NCBI GenBank assembly: GCA_963726105.1
Contig: CAVSBJ010000023.1
Span: forward strand, 34,034 to 98,033
Length of the DNA: 64,000 nt
DNA from: Roseiarcus sp963726105
GTDB lineage: Bacteria > Pseudomonadota > Alphaproteobacteria > Rhizobiales > Beijerinckiaceae
Direction of reading: 5' to 3'
In this document: piece by piece, positions 51,301 to 60,800 of the stretch
How the letters are laid out: every line of letters starts with the position of its first letter
Numbering within the stretch: the first letter of the stretch is position 1
Notes under the pieces: model-generated
What the model was told of the DNA's origin: nothing
Seen by the model: the letters and a program-made list of their open reading frames with translations, nothing else
Database searches by the model: none
Translations under genes and position numbers: made by a program

Positions 51301-51484
51301 CGAGCTCCGACGGAGCCGCGCCCGACTGAGTGATGAGCACCTGAACGATAGGAATGTCGATGTTCGGAAACCGGGTGACCGGCATCGACCGAAAGCTGAT
51401 GAGGCCGAGAATCGTCAAGACCGCGAAGCCGACGATTGCGGGGATCGGCTTGCGGATCGACCAGGCGGAGACGTTGAGGCGCAT
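48323..51484 (-). CDS. RND-family efflux transporter permease (AcrB/HAE1 type)
   Basis: A 1053-residue inner-membrane pump of the hydrophobe/amphiphile efflux group. The first helix follows MRLNVSAWSIRKPIPAIVGFAVLTILG, and RFPNIDIPIVQVLITQSGAAPSELE is the start of the porter domain. The proton-relay Asp pair lies in VTGILVDDAIVEIENIVRHM. The second half repeats the plan, with LLMGIVTKNAIMLVDFA. It takes substrates from the periplasm or membrane and passes them to an outer-membrane channel; no TolC-like gene is present here. The substrate cannot be deduced. It is 12 bases after the adaptor gene. Confidence 0.95.
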   Translation of the reverse strand: MRLNVSAWSIRKPIPAIVGFAVLTILGLISFRSMPVTRFPNIDIPIVQVLITQSGAAPSELELQVTKKVEDAVASVNGVWHVVSTVTDGSSSTIVQFTVGSVDVDRALNDVKDQIAKIRTDLPRTIDEPIISRIDIEGLPIVTYAASAPGLSVEQLSWLIDDTVARDLQSIHGVGEVKRFGGVDREIRVALDPEKLLALGVTAAIVNEQVRADNVDLGGGRGELAGQEQAIRTLAGARKLEDLAALPIALPGGRRVRLDELATVTDGAAEPRTFTRLFDEPIVAFGVTRAKGASDVTVDALIEKRLAKIQAAHPEVTFTKVDTQVDSEVGNYHSTMETLIEGALLAIVVVFIFLRDLRATLVTAIALPLSVIPTFWAMDAIGFSLNLVSLLAITLVTGILVDDAIVEIENIVRHMRMGKSVYRASLEAADEIGLAVIAISLSIAAIFSPVSFMGGIAGQYFRQFGLTVAIAVMFSLLVARFVTPVIAAYFLRAPHDEIQRDGAIMRFYTRLVRTSVRHRWITLFAGALIFAASLWSTQLLPSGFIPPDDYGRALLAIELPPGSRLEDTDRVTRAISEKLRAMPEVRSALIFGGKLLGGTDDEPRKATIIINLVHKSKREATQQDMQLRIGALLADQPDIRFWFLKDNGQRDLQLIIAGPDINVINDTANQIASEMRSIPTIENPISTAELERPELRIVPKPQVAADLGVSTEALSDTIRVATLGDIDANLAKFNAGDRLIPIRVELEQAARARPGLLQDLRVPTSGGATTPLSAVADFSIAHGPTAINRYDRTRRVTIEGDLRGDAALGAAVAAIHELPTAKKLPPGVEIRETGDVEIMSEVFASFAAAMGAGLMMVYGLLVLLFGSFLQPITILISLPLSIGGAIIALLITHKAMSMPVVIGILMLMGIVTKNAIMLVDFAVEEIGRGTPRTQALVEAGRKRARPIVMTTIAMAAGMFPSALGLGDGGGFRSPMAIAVIGGLIMSTMLSLVLVPAVFTVLDDLGRFTWRLVSGFVGDAEETQAEEPEWPKRGRHPPAAIRPRPAPEVSVAAE

Positions 51485-51496
51485 CGGCGTGGCCCC

Positions 51497-52762
51497 TTAT
51501 CCGTTGGCTGCGGTCGCTTCGGGCGTAGGCCGCACCCGATCGCCTGCCCGCAGGAACGCGGCTGCGCGCGCCACCACGTTCTCGCCGTCGGCGACGCCCG
51601 CCTGGATCTCCACCCAGGCGCCGTCAGTGACGCCCGCTTTCACTTGCCGAACCTCGACCTTGCCGTCGCGCACAATATCGAGGCGCGCCTCGTCGCCGTC
51701 CCGCTCCAATGCGGTCGCCGGAACGCCGACGCCATCGCGACGGGCGAGTTCGACCTGCCCCGAGGCGAAGGCGCCGATATGGGCGCGCGAGACGTCGCCT
51801 ATCGCGATCCTGACCTTACCGGTGCGGCTCGCCTTGTCGACCTCCTGGTTCACGAGGCGGACGCGGCCCGAGACCGGGCCCTCAACGCCCGGCAGCTTCA
51901 TTTCCGCCGGCATGCCGACTGCGAGGCGGGCCAGCGTCTGCTCGGGTATGTCGGCCTCGAGATCGATCGCTCCGTCTTCGATGATGCGAAACAGCGGCTC
52001 GCCCGAGGTCGAGGCGGAGGCGCCGAGCCTCGCCGACCTTCGGCTGACGATCCCCGCCACCGGCGCTTTCACCTCGGTGCGGTCGATACGCACTAGGAGC
52101 TCCTGCCGCTCCGCGTCGCGACTCTTGCGATCCGCTTCGGCGACGCCAAGCGCATTTTGGGCGGCGGCCAACTGAGCCTGCGCCGTCTTCATCGCCATCT
52201 CGCGCTGCTCGACGGTGGAAGCGGCCATGACGCCCGCCTCGAGCTTACGCGCGCGCTCGAAGTCAGCGTTCGAAAACTGCACTTGCGCCTGAGACTGGGC
52301 AATCAGACTTCGCGCCTGATCGATCGCCGCGTCGGCGCGCTTTGTCGTCGCGTCGTTCTCGGCCATCAACGCATCGAGTTGAGTGCGATCGAGGCGGGCG
52401 AGAACTTGGCCCTCCTTCACCCGGTCGCCATCCTCGGCGTCGAGTTCGACGATCGCGAGCCCATCGATCCGGGCCGCGACCTGCGCTTCCTCGCGTGCCA
52501 CCAGAGTGCCGGAGACGAACAGGCGGTCGACAAACTCACGTTTAGCAGCTGGAACGATGCTGACCGCCGGCGGCTCGACCGTGCGGGGCTGACCCACCGC
52601 GGATTGAACCAGCGCGGGGCAGGCGGCGGCCTTGCCGGGAGCAATCTTGTCCGTGAGCGCGCGCGGCAGAGCACATGGCGAGACGGCGCTCGCCGTCCAG
52701 ACGCCGCCCAGCGCTGCGGCAGCAGCCGTGACGACGATAATCAGGATCCGTCGCATTGTCAC
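51497..52762 (-). CDS. RND efflux periplasmic adaptor (membrane fusion protein)
   Basis: A 421-residue membrane fusion protein with an N-terminal signal/anchor helix (RRILIIVVTAAAAALGGVWTASA). The lipoyl-like half-motifs GTLVAREEAQVAARIDGLAIVELDAEDGDRVKEGQVLARLD and KAPVAGIVSRRSARLGA flank a coiled-coil hairpin. The beta-barrel part follows. It bridges the permease to an outer-membrane channel. The first part between residues 30 and 70 is longer than usual, but overall length is normal. It overlaps the tetR stop by an ATGA. Confidence 0.92.
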   Translation of the reverse strand: MTMRRILIIVVTAAAAALGGVWTASAVSPCALPRALTDKIAPGKAAACPALVQSAVGQPRTVEPPAVSIVPAAKREFVDRLFVSGTLVAREEAQVAARIDGLAIVELDAEDGDRVKEGQVLARLDRTQLDALMAENDATTKRADAAIDQARSLIAQSQAQVQFSNADFERARKLEAGVMAASTVEQREMAMKTAQAQLAAAQNALGVAEADRKSRDAERQELLVRIDRTEVKAPVAGIVSRRSARLGASASTSGEPLFRIIEDGAIDLEADIPEQTLARLAVGMPAEMKLPGVEGPVSGRVRLVNQEVDKASRTGKVRIAIGDVSRAHIGAFASGQVELARRDGVGVPATALERDGDEARLDIVRDGKVEVRQVKAGVTDGAWVEIQAGVADGENVVARAAAFLRAGDRVRPTPEATAANG

Positions 52763-53397
52763 GTCTCCGCCCCCGGCTCGGGGCGGAGCGCCCCCGTGAA
52801 CAGGGCCTTCAGCACGCCGAGCGCCATCGGCGTCTCGGCTTCGGGATCGAAATCGGCTTCGAGCGCGATTCGCTTGAAGAGACCGGCGACAAAGGTGAGA
52901 AAGAACCGCGCGCCGAAATGGGAATTGAGCTCGGGCGACGCGACGCCGCCGGCTTTGGCCGCATCGATGAGCCTCTCCAGCCGCGCGAGCACCTCGGCGT
53001 CGATTGCGCGGGTCATCTCGGCGACCCGCGGATTGCGCCCGGCCTCGGCCCAGATCTCGACGAGCAGCCGCGCCTTTTCCGGCGGCTTCGCGAGCACGTG
53101 CTTGCGCATGCCGCAGCAGACGGCCTGCATGATGTGACGATTGTCGGCCATCAGCTCGGCGAAAGCTCCGGCAAGCTCAGCGTGATCGAGTTCGCACAGG
53201 CCCTCGACGATTGCTTCTTTGGACGGGAAGCTACGGTAGAGATTGCCGGCGCTCGTGCCGACCTCGTCGGCGACGTGCTGCATGGTCGTCGCGTGGAAGC
53301 CGTGGCGGACGAAAGCGTGCTCGGCCGCTTCGAGGATTCGCTGGCGCCGCTCGGCATCGGCGGGCCGGCGTCCCACTGAAACCGAAGTCACCGACAT
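52759..53397 (-). CDS. TetR-family transcriptional regulator of the efflux operon
   Basis: A 212-residue repressor. The helix-turn-helix domain is RRQRILEAAEHAFVRHGFHATTMQHVADEVGTSAGNLYRSFPSKEAIVEGL. The ligand-binding part has a C-terminal TetR_C-like plan. It is first in an operon with the adaptor and permease, and a perfect palindrome begins 11 bases upstream of its ATG, so autoregulation is likely. Loss of ligand-free binding would switch the whole pump on. Confidence 0.93.
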   Translation of the reverse strand: MSVTSVSVGRRPADAERRQRILEAAEHAFVRHGFHATTMQHVADEVGTSAGNLYRSFPSKEAIVEGLCELDHAELAGAFAELMADNRHIMQAVCCGMRKHVLAKPPEKARLLVEIWAEAGRNPRVAEMTRAIDAEVLARLERLIDAAKAGGVASPELNSHFGARFFLTFVAGLFKRIALEADFDPEAETPMALGVLKALFTGALRPEPGAET

Positions 53398-53407
53398 GCT
53401 GGAACCT

Positions 53408-53431
53408 ATGAGAATGAACGTTCATTCTCAT
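53408..53431. promoter_or_regulatory. 24-bp perfect palindrome, probable TetR operator
   Basis: The half-site ATGAGAATGAAC is followed directly by its exact complement GTTCATTCTCAT, with no spacer. The core GAATGAACGTTCATTC is typical of TetR/AcrR operators. The position just upstream of the tetR-adaptor-permease operon supports autorepression. Confidence 0.8.
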
Positions 53432-53599
53432 CAAGCGACACGAATGAGGCGAAAAAGCGGTCGTCCTTTCGTTGTGCGCCGTCTCGGCTGGTGGCAACGG
53501 GCGCGATGGATGTGATATTTAACAAACCGCGCGCTGACAACGATTCGAACCGCGCTTGGAAATCGGAGCCGCCACAGCTGATGTTATCGAAGCGGGCTT
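53432..53599. other. Intergenic sequence upstream of the tetR operator
   Basis: No gene or clear repeat is seen. The efflux operon promoter must lie here or overlap the palindrome. The sequence then passes into the IS5-type remnant. Confidence 0.35.
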
Positions 53600-53992
53600 C
53601 AAATGTTCGTGCCCGTCCGGTCTGGTGCGCCAGGCCGAGGTAGCCTCAGCCAATGTGCACGACTCCGGTTGGGCGAAGCTCTGATCCAGGGTGACGAAAA
53701 GGGCTATTTCGCCGACAGGGCTTATGACAGCCAGGCTCTGCGCGAAACACTCGAACGGCGGAGCCTGGTCGACGGAATCGCCTGGAAGGTCAAGCACGCC
53801 CGCTATCCGCTCGAGCCCTGGCAAAAGTTCAAAACGCCTGGGCGGGAAGCCTCCGCTCGGCCGTCGAGCGCGCCTTCGGCCGCGTCCGCTATCGGGGGCT
53901 TTCCCGCAACGCCTGTCATCTTCACCTCGTCGCAGCGGCGATGAACATGAAGCGGGCTCTCGTCCTTATCCGAGACGCTTGACCCTGTTCAC
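53600..53992 (+). pseudogene. IS5-type transposase remnant
   Basis: The + strand reads SGLVRQAEVASANVHDS, then in another frame IQGDEKGYFADRAYDSQALRETLERRSLVDGIAWKVKHARYPLEPWQK, and again after a shift SLRSAVERAFGRVRYRGLSRNACHLHLVAAAMNMKRALVL. These are the catalytic-domain and C-terminal segments of IS5-family transposases. At least two frameshifts and a small internal deletion after AVERAFG are present. The N-terminal part is missing. Non-functional. Confidence 0.75.
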
Positions 53993-54371
53993 AAGGAAAG
54001 ACTGCCTCCCAGAGCCGGGAAAGCGAAGAATCGCCGGCCAAAGCGGCGAAAAGCTCCCCCACACAATCCTACAAAGCCCGTTCTTGTTACCTCGACCCAT
54101 TGCTTCCAGGCACTCGGCCGCTTTCTGCAAAGCTCATCCTACTCGCAGCTTGACGGGATGACCTATCTCAACACATCGGGAAGCGAGCGGCCAGCGGGCC
54201 ACGAAAACAATGGGTCGTCATTGAGATGGGTCAAAATCCGATCTGAGCACAGGAGTTAAGGTATAGGATCTTGAGCGGCGCACGGGTGGGCGCCGAGGCA
54301 CGAGTGAAAGGTCCCCCACTCTTATCCAATGTTCCGATTACTAGTTTTCATTGCAAACCGGAGATGTCCGC
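53993..54371. other. Gap between IS5 remnant and first GGDEF-EAL gene
   Basis: TGACCTATCTCAA (about 54157-54169) and TTGAGATGGGTCA (about 54218-54230) are inverted copies matching at 12 of 13 positions. They could be the end of a lost element of the IS21 or a similar type. The rest has no supported gene. The ATG of the GGDEF-EAL gene follows at 54372. Confidence 0.4.
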
Positions 54372-57332
54372 ATGGATAAAAGCGGCGACGCCGCAGAAAA
54401 CCGGACAACATCGCCAGAGCTGCCGCTCGGCCTCGGGGGAGCCGAGTTGGAAAGCGCCGTCCTGTCGCAACAGATCCTCGTGCTTTACGAGTCGCACTGG
54501 ATCTCGTTCTTTAATGTGGCCAACGCCGCTCTCACGGCGTTTGTACTGCGCGATCTCTTGCCAGTCCGAATGTTCATCGGCTGGATCGGGCTATTTTGCG
54601 TCGTTATTCTGGCGCGGTCACTCAACCACAAGCGCTATCTTCGCAGGTCCCCGCAAATGGAGATGGCCGCCATCTGGGGTTGGCGCTATGCCGCCGGCAC
54701 GACTGCCACGGGTTGCCTTTGGGGACTAACCGCAGCGGGCATCCTTATTACGCCGAATCCGGCCGATCACGCATTTGTCGCCTTTGTTGTTAGCGGTACG
54801 ATGGCCGGCGCCGTCGCAGGCAATTCTGCTTTTCTGCCGGCGCTGATAGGTTTCGCTGTTCCCGCCGCCCTCCCCATAACTTTCGCATTTTTCGCTCGGG
54901 GCGATCCGACATCGACCATCATGGGATTCTTGGTTGCGGCATTCACTGCCGTGCTCGGAATAGTCGGCTTTCGTTCCAATCGTTGGATAGCTTCCGTCGC
55001 TCGCCGCGAGATCATACAAAGGGGCTTGGCCGCTGATCTCGTCCGCCGAATCACCGAACGGCAAGCCGCTGAGCGCGACTTGCAGCGAAGCAATAAAATT
55101 CTGCAGGCAGTCGCGGAAAGCGCGACCGCGGTTCTTCGCTCCGTCGATTTCGACCAATCAAGTCCAAAGGTTCTAGAACTAATCGGCCGCTCGCTGGGCG
55201 TGAACTGCGCCCACTTGTACGCGAACAATGGCGCTGCAAACGTCCTTTTCGTTCGCCATATGTGGAATGCTGCAGGCGGCTCCCCCATCGCTGAGACGCG
55301 AGGCCTTTGGCAGTCGGCCGGACCTGAAGGCTCGGTGTTGGATTTTCTCGCGCACGGAAAGGCTCAGTCCATCAGAACAAACGAAGTGGACGATGCTGAT
55401 CGGAGTTTCCTCGAAACTTGCGGAGTCCAGTCGTTTCTTCTGGTTCCGGTCTTCACTGGCGGGATTTGGTGGGGAGCTCTCGGTGTCGGCGATGCCGAAG
55501 GTAATCGTTCATGGTTGAGGGTCGAGATTGATGCGCTTCGCACTCTGGCGGGCATCGTGGGCTCTGCAATAGCCCACACCAGAGACCTCACAGAGATCGC
55601 GGATGCAGGCCGCATCGTCGAGAGCGGTTCGACGATGCTCTATCGGCTCCGTCCGAAGGTCCCTTATGCGGTCGAATATGTGTCCCGAAACATCGAACGG
55701 TATGGGTACACTCAAAGCCAATTCCGTTCTGGACCCGAATCCTTTATGGAGCTTGTGCATCCTGATAGCCGTTCAGCCATTCTCGCCAATATCGACAAGA
55801 TCGTTAGCGAAAAGGCGATGGATGCCGGGTGCGATTTCCGGCTGCGACTGCCCAATGGCTCTTACATTTGGTTTGAAAACCGGATGCATCCGGTGTTCGA
55901 CACTGGTCGCAAACTAAAGGCGGTGGAGGGGATCCTCCTCGACGTCAACGATCGGAAGCTTGCCCAAACGGAAATGGCGCGTCTGACCTTCTCGGACTTG
56001 CTCACCGGCCTGCCCAACCGCGTGGCCTTCATGGAATGGCTACAGAAGGCTTTCGGCGCGGCGAAAGAGGAGGGAAAACCATTCGCCGTCCTCTACTTCG
56101 ATCTCGACAATTTCAAAGACGTCAATGAAGCGCTTGGGCATTCGTTTGGCGATACCCTGCTCAAGGCGGTGGCGCGACGAGTCGCCGGCGACATGCGTCA
56201 GGGCGATCAAATTGCGCGCATTGGCGGGGACGAGTTCGCTGTAATCCTGAGTGGCCTCGCGGATCGCGCCGCCATTGCGGCGCTCGCCGGCAGAATCATC
56301 GGCTCGATTACAGCGCCTTATTCTATCGGGAGCAGCCAACTGCATGTGACGGCGAGCATCGGGGTTTCAATCTATCGGGACAAATTGACCAAGCCTGAGG
56401 ATATATTGGGCGAGGCGGATCTTGCTCTTTTTGAGGCCAAGGCCAGCGGGCGCAACAGATATTGCTTCCACTCCGAGGCGCTCGACATCGCGCTGCTCCA
56501 GCGCGTTACGATGGTGGACGAGCTGCGGGCCGCGCTCGATCATGGCGAATTCGAAGTCTACTACCAGCCGCAGGTCGAAGTTCCGTCACAAAAACTCATC
56601 GGCTTCGAAGCCTTGCTCCGGTGGAACCACCCGAGTCGTGGCCTACTCACGCCGAGAGACTTTATCCCAATCGCCGAGAAGACATGGTTGATCGGCCCAA
56701 TGGGGCAATGGGTGCTTGCCAAGGTCCTTCGGCAGTTGCACATCTGGGACATGGAGGGGATCGCTCCCCGGGTCACCGCCGTCAACCTGTCGGCGGCCCA
56801 GCTGATCTCGCCATCCGACTTTTTGCCCGAACTCATGCGCCGACTAAGCGCCGATCACCTGGATCCTGGAAAGCTTGAACTCGAGCTGACCGAATCGCTG
56901 CTGATGGAAACGAGACACGGCGACGGCGGCGTCGTCAATCGGCTGCGAGAGCTCGGGGTGCGAATTGCGATCGACGACTTCGGCACCGGCTACTCCTCCC
57001 TTGAATATTTGCTCACCTATCGTGTCAACCGAATCAAGATCGCGCAGCAGTTCGTGAACGGTCTGCCCGACGATCACAGCAGCGCGGCGATCGTCCGAGC
57101 GACAATCGGCCTTGCGCGAGAGTTTGACATCGAGATCATCGCCGAAGGCGTCGAGACCGATGGCCAGCTCGAATTTCTCATGCAAGCCGGGTGCACTTGC
57201 ATCCAAGGCTTCTACTTCAGCCGCCCTGTGCCAGCAGCTGAGGCTACGCAGCTGTTGCGCCGGGGTGTGGTTTCGCGCCACCTGGCGGCGCGACGGCCGG
57301 CCACTGCCCAACAAAAGAGAACCACAGCGTGA
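54372..57332 (+). CDS. Membrane GAF-PAS-GGDEF-EAL protein (cyclic di-GMP enzyme)
   Basis: A 986-residue protein. The N-terminal 200 residues hold five or six membrane helices. A GAF-like domain (about 240-390) and a PAS domain (about 405-525) follow. The cyclase motif RIGGDEF lies near 616-622, with the inhibitory RxxD site (RQGD) five residues before GGDEF. The EAL domain starts GFEALLRWNHP near residue 745, keeps DDFGTGYSS near 868 and IIAEGVET near 922. Both enzyme domains look active. It could make and break cyclic di-GMP in response to signals sensed by the membrane, GAF and PAS parts. Confidence 0.92.
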   Translation: MDKSGDAAENRTTSPELPLGLGGAELESAVLSQQILVLYESHWISFFNVANAALTAFVLRDLLPVRMFIGWIGLFCVVILARSLNHKRYLRRSPQMEMAAIWGWRYAAGTTATGCLWGLTAAGILITPNPADHAFVAFVVSGTMAGAVAGNSAFLPALIGFAVPAALPITFAFFARGDPTSTIMGFLVAAFTAVLGIVGFRSNRWIASVARREIIQRGLAADLVRRITERQAAERDLQRSNKILQAVAESATAVLRSVDFDQSSPKVLELIGRSLGVNCAHLYANNGAANVLFVRHMWNAAGGSPIAETRGLWQSAGPEGSVLDFLAHGKAQSIRTNEVDDADRSFLETCGVQSFLLVPVFTGGIWWGALGVGDAEGNRSWLRVEIDALRTLAGIVGSAIAHTRDLTEIADAGRIVESGSTMLYRLRPKVPYAVEYVSRNIERYGYTQSQFRSGPESFMELVHPDSRSAILANIDKIVSEKAMDAGCDFRLRLPNGSYIWFENRMHPVFDTGRKLKAVEGILLDVNDRKLAQTEMARLTFSDLLTGLPNRVAFMEWLQKAFGAAKEEGKPFAVLYFDLDNFKDVNEALGHSFGDTLLKAVARRVAGDMRQGDQIARIGGDEFAVILSGLADRAAIAALAGRIIGSITAPYSIGSSQLHVTASIGVSIYRDKLTKPEDILGEADLALFEAKASGRNRYCFHSEALDIALLQRVTMVDELRAALDHGEFEVYYQPQVEVPSQKLIGFEALLRWNHPSRGLLTPRDFIPIAEKTWLIGPMGQWVLAKVLRQLHIWDMEGIAPRVTAVNLSAAQLISPSDFLPELMRRLSADHLDPGKLELELTESLLMETRHGDGGVVNRLRELGVRIAIDDFGTGYSSLEYLLTYRVNRIKIAQQFVNGLPDDHSSAAIVRATIGLAREFDIEIIAEGVETDGQLEFLMQAGCTCIQGFYFSRPVPAAEATQLLRRGVVSRHLAARRPATAQQKRTTA

Positions 57333-57346
57333 CTCGCCCTCTCAAC

Positions 57347-57396
57347 CCCGCAATTGGGTCTCGCGTTGACGTGAGCCCAGGTGACGCAATTGCGGG
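57347..57396 (+). terminator. Long-loop inverted repeat after the first GGDEF-EAL gene
   Basis: CCCGCAATTG and CAATTGCGGG pair over 10 bp with a 30-base loop, starting 14 bases after the stop. There is no T-tract. It may help end the transcript or be part of a repeat. Confidence 0.4.
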
Positions 57397-57832
57397 AGAG
57401 AGAGTGGCTGTATCCCGCCGAGCGGGCCGCGTTCCACGGGTGGTTTTGCGCGAACAAGTTCGATACTGTACGAGAGCTCTGAGGTCGGTAGCAGAAACTC
57501 TACAATAACTGTCCCGTATTTGATTTGCGTCAATTCGAGCAACCAAGGCGCGGGCTACATTCGACAAACTATAGCAAATGAGTGTGGCTCCATCGCTCGC
57601 CGCACAAAGTAGACGACATCAAATCGCATCGACCGGCTCTCATACGAGGGCTCAGTCCTGCGCTCCAGGAGCACGCGAAGCCGTGCGGGCGTTTCACGCC
57701 GCCGGTAGAACAGCTTGATATGGCGCTGGTCATCTTTTTCCGCCAACTTGACGTGCTTTCGCACGAAATGAAGCGCCCGTTTGCCGTAGCTCCAGTCGTG
57801 GGTTGCGCGACTGCGGACGAAATTCACCGCCT
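57397..57832. other. Region between the two GGDEF-EAL genes
   Basis: The 500-base gap is less GC-rich than its surroundings. A 90-codon frame on the - strand (57555-57827) encodes a basic, aromatic-rich product without recognisable similarity, and a + frame (57582-57836) overlaps it. Neither is supported. The promoter of the second GGDEF-EAL gene should lie here. Confidence 0.4.
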
Positions 57833-60800
57833 ATGACGTCGATCACCCTACGCAATGTTGCGGATCTATGTGGAGACATTGCCGCCTTGGTGCGTAGCGG
57901 CATGCGCACGATCGTCCGCGTGGCACGGTCAATCCGACCCAGCGCAAAAGCACCAGATATGAAAAGCAGCAATCTATTCCAACTTTCGTGGTCCGCCGCG
58001 GCGCTCACCATTCTTGCGATCTCCGGTTGGTTTTTTGCGGAATCGATGGCGCGCTACGGCGAATCGATCGAACGCAAAAACCTGACGACGTTAGCCGCGA
58101 CCGCTGCCGCCGGCGTCGAGGGCGATTATGTAGCGAGTCTGCACGGCGACAGCGAAGATATCGACACCGCCACTTTCAACCACGTACGAGCCACGCTCAA
58201 GCGGGTCGACCGAGTGCCGAATGTTCGGTTTGTCTATCTGATGACCGAGCGTGCAGGAAAATGGTTGTTTCTCGCCGATGCCGAGGATCCCGGCTCGAAA
58301 GATTATTCGCCGCCCGGTCAGGTCTACGACGCCGATACAACGACCTTTCACAAGGTTTTCACCATTGGCGTCGCCGCGGTTGACGGGCCAAGCGCCGACG
58401 CTTGGGGTGTATGGGTTTCGGGCCTCGCGCCCATTCTCGATCCGCAGACCGGAAAGCCTGTCGCGGTGTTCGGAATGGACATTCGCGCGGATGAATGGCT
58501 GACAACGATCAATCACTATCGGCAGGTCGGCGAGGCAATTGCGGGACTTGTGTTTGCTCTTGCCGCATTATTTCTTTTCAGCCTGTATCGAAAGAATCGG
58601 CACGTCGAAGCGCTGAGATTCGAGATTGCCGGCCGCCGCCTCGCCGAGGGATCGCTTGAACTTGCCAACGCGGTGTTGACGGCCGCGAAGGAGAGCTCGC
58701 TTGACGGCATTCTCGTCGTCAATCCCCAAGCTAGGATCATCTCCTTCAATCAGCGCTTTCTCGACCTCTTCCGGGTACCGGCGGAACTCGCCAAGGCCGG
58801 CGTCGACGAGCCCTTGAAGGGCCATGTCACCGCGTTGATGAAAGACCCCGCCGCCTTCTCGGCTCGCGTCGCCGATCTGTACGAGCACCGGGAAAAAACG
58901 GGCGCCGACCGACTCGAGCTGACCGATGGCCGGATTGTCAACCGTCACACTGCTCCGCTGTCCGGCGGCGAGCGCGGCTATCTCGGACGCATCTGGTTCT
59001 TTCGGGACGTGACCGAGCAGGCAGCGATCGAGTTGGCGGTACGGCGCAGCGAGGAAAAGTACCGTAACCTGGTCGAAGCAACGACCGACTGCATCTGGGA
59101 GTGCGGCGAGAACTTCCGCTACACTTATGTGAGCCCCGCAGCGCGCGGCATGCTTGGGTACGAGCCCCAGGAGATTGTCGGCAAAACGCTTTTCGATTTC
59201 ATGTCGGTCGCGGAAGCGGCGCGCGCTAGATGCGAACTCGTTCCAATTGTTGCAGCTAGGCAGACGTTTTCCCAGCTCGAAAACTCCTTCTTGCGCAAAG
59301 ACGGCGCCCCAATCGTGGTCGAAACCAGCGGCGTGCCAATCTTTGATCAGAGTGGTGTCTTCACCGGTTATCGCGGCATCGACCGCGATATCTCGGCACG
59401 CAAGGAGGCTGAAGCCGCCACCGAATATCGGGGCGCTCTCCTTCACACAGTCTCGATCGCCGCCAAGGAATTGCTGACTGCGCCAACCATTGGAATCGCG
59501 ATGGCCACCGTGCTTAAAGCTCTAGGGGAGGCGGCGCGAGTGGACCGCGTGCTTGTGTTCGAGAGCCAGACGTCTTCGAAAGGCGTCGCCACTCTCAGCC
59601 TGCGATATACTTGGCATTCACCGAAGGCGCCCGTGATCGCGGACGCAGCCTCGGCCGCTACAATGGCCCCCGATACTTTTGGCCCTATCGGCGAAGGGCA
59701 AGCTCGTAGCGCCTTTGTGAGGGATATGCCGGACGGCGCCGCCAAATCCTTGTTCCTGAAGTTGGGAATCCGGGCGAACCTTGTTGTGCCCGTAGCCGTC
59801 GACGGCAAGGTTTGGGGCCGCATAGGCTTTGATGACTGCACAACGGAACGAGCGTGGAGCGAGGCTGAAATCGATATCTTGAGGATTGTCGCCGATATGA
59901 TCGGCGGCGCGATCATCCGTGAGCGCTATGTCGAGGAACTAAAGAACGCGAACACGATCGTCGAGTCGAGCCCGACCATTCTCTTCCGGTTGCGCGGCGA
60001 CCCTTCATTGTCGCTGATCTATGTCTCGCATAACGTGAATCTTTATGGCTATAACCCCGCCGAAATGATTGCGTCACCCTCGTTTTGGCAAACTATTGTT
60101 CACCCTGATGACGTTCTCCGGGTAGCAGGATTGCTGGCGCGGATGGCGGCGGAGGGACGCCAACCCGACACCACCGAATTTCGCATGCGCGGGAAGGATG
60201 GCGCCTATTACTGGCTCGAGTGCCGCTACACACCTGTCCGCGACGCCGCCGGGCGTCTTGTCGAAATCGAAGGGCTGTTGGCGGATATAACGGAAAGAAA
60301 AAAAGCCGCCGACGAAATTAGCGTCCTCGCCACGACCGACGCGCTTACTGGGCTCGCCAACCGCACGGTCTTCATCGACCGGCTGCGCCAAGCCTTCGCT
60401 GCGGCTCAGCGTGGCGCGCCTCCGTTCGCAGTTCTCTATCTTGATATCGACCGGTTCAAGGACATCAATGATACGCTTGGGCATTCTGCTGGCGATTTGC
60501 TGCTCAAGTCGGTCGGAGAGCGCCTCAGGGGCTGTATCCGCGAGACCGATCTTGTCGCGCGATTGGGGGGCGACGAGTTTGCCGTTCTGCAAGCAACGTT
60601 GAGCGATGTCGCGGTTGCCGGGGTGTTGGCGTCGAAGATTCAGGGTGCTCTGTCGGCTCCCTATCCGTTTGGCGACAGGGAAATGCGGATCACCGTGAGC
60701 ATCGGGATTTCGCCCTACATGTCCGAGACCGTGGGACCCGATGAAATGCTCGCGCAAGCCGATATCGCGCTCTATCGGGCCAAGGACGAAGGCCGCAACC

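Noticed and set aside
57555..57827. 90-codon frame on the - strand between the GGDEF-EAL genes
   Set aside because: No similarity seen and overlapped by an opposite frame; cannot be supported.
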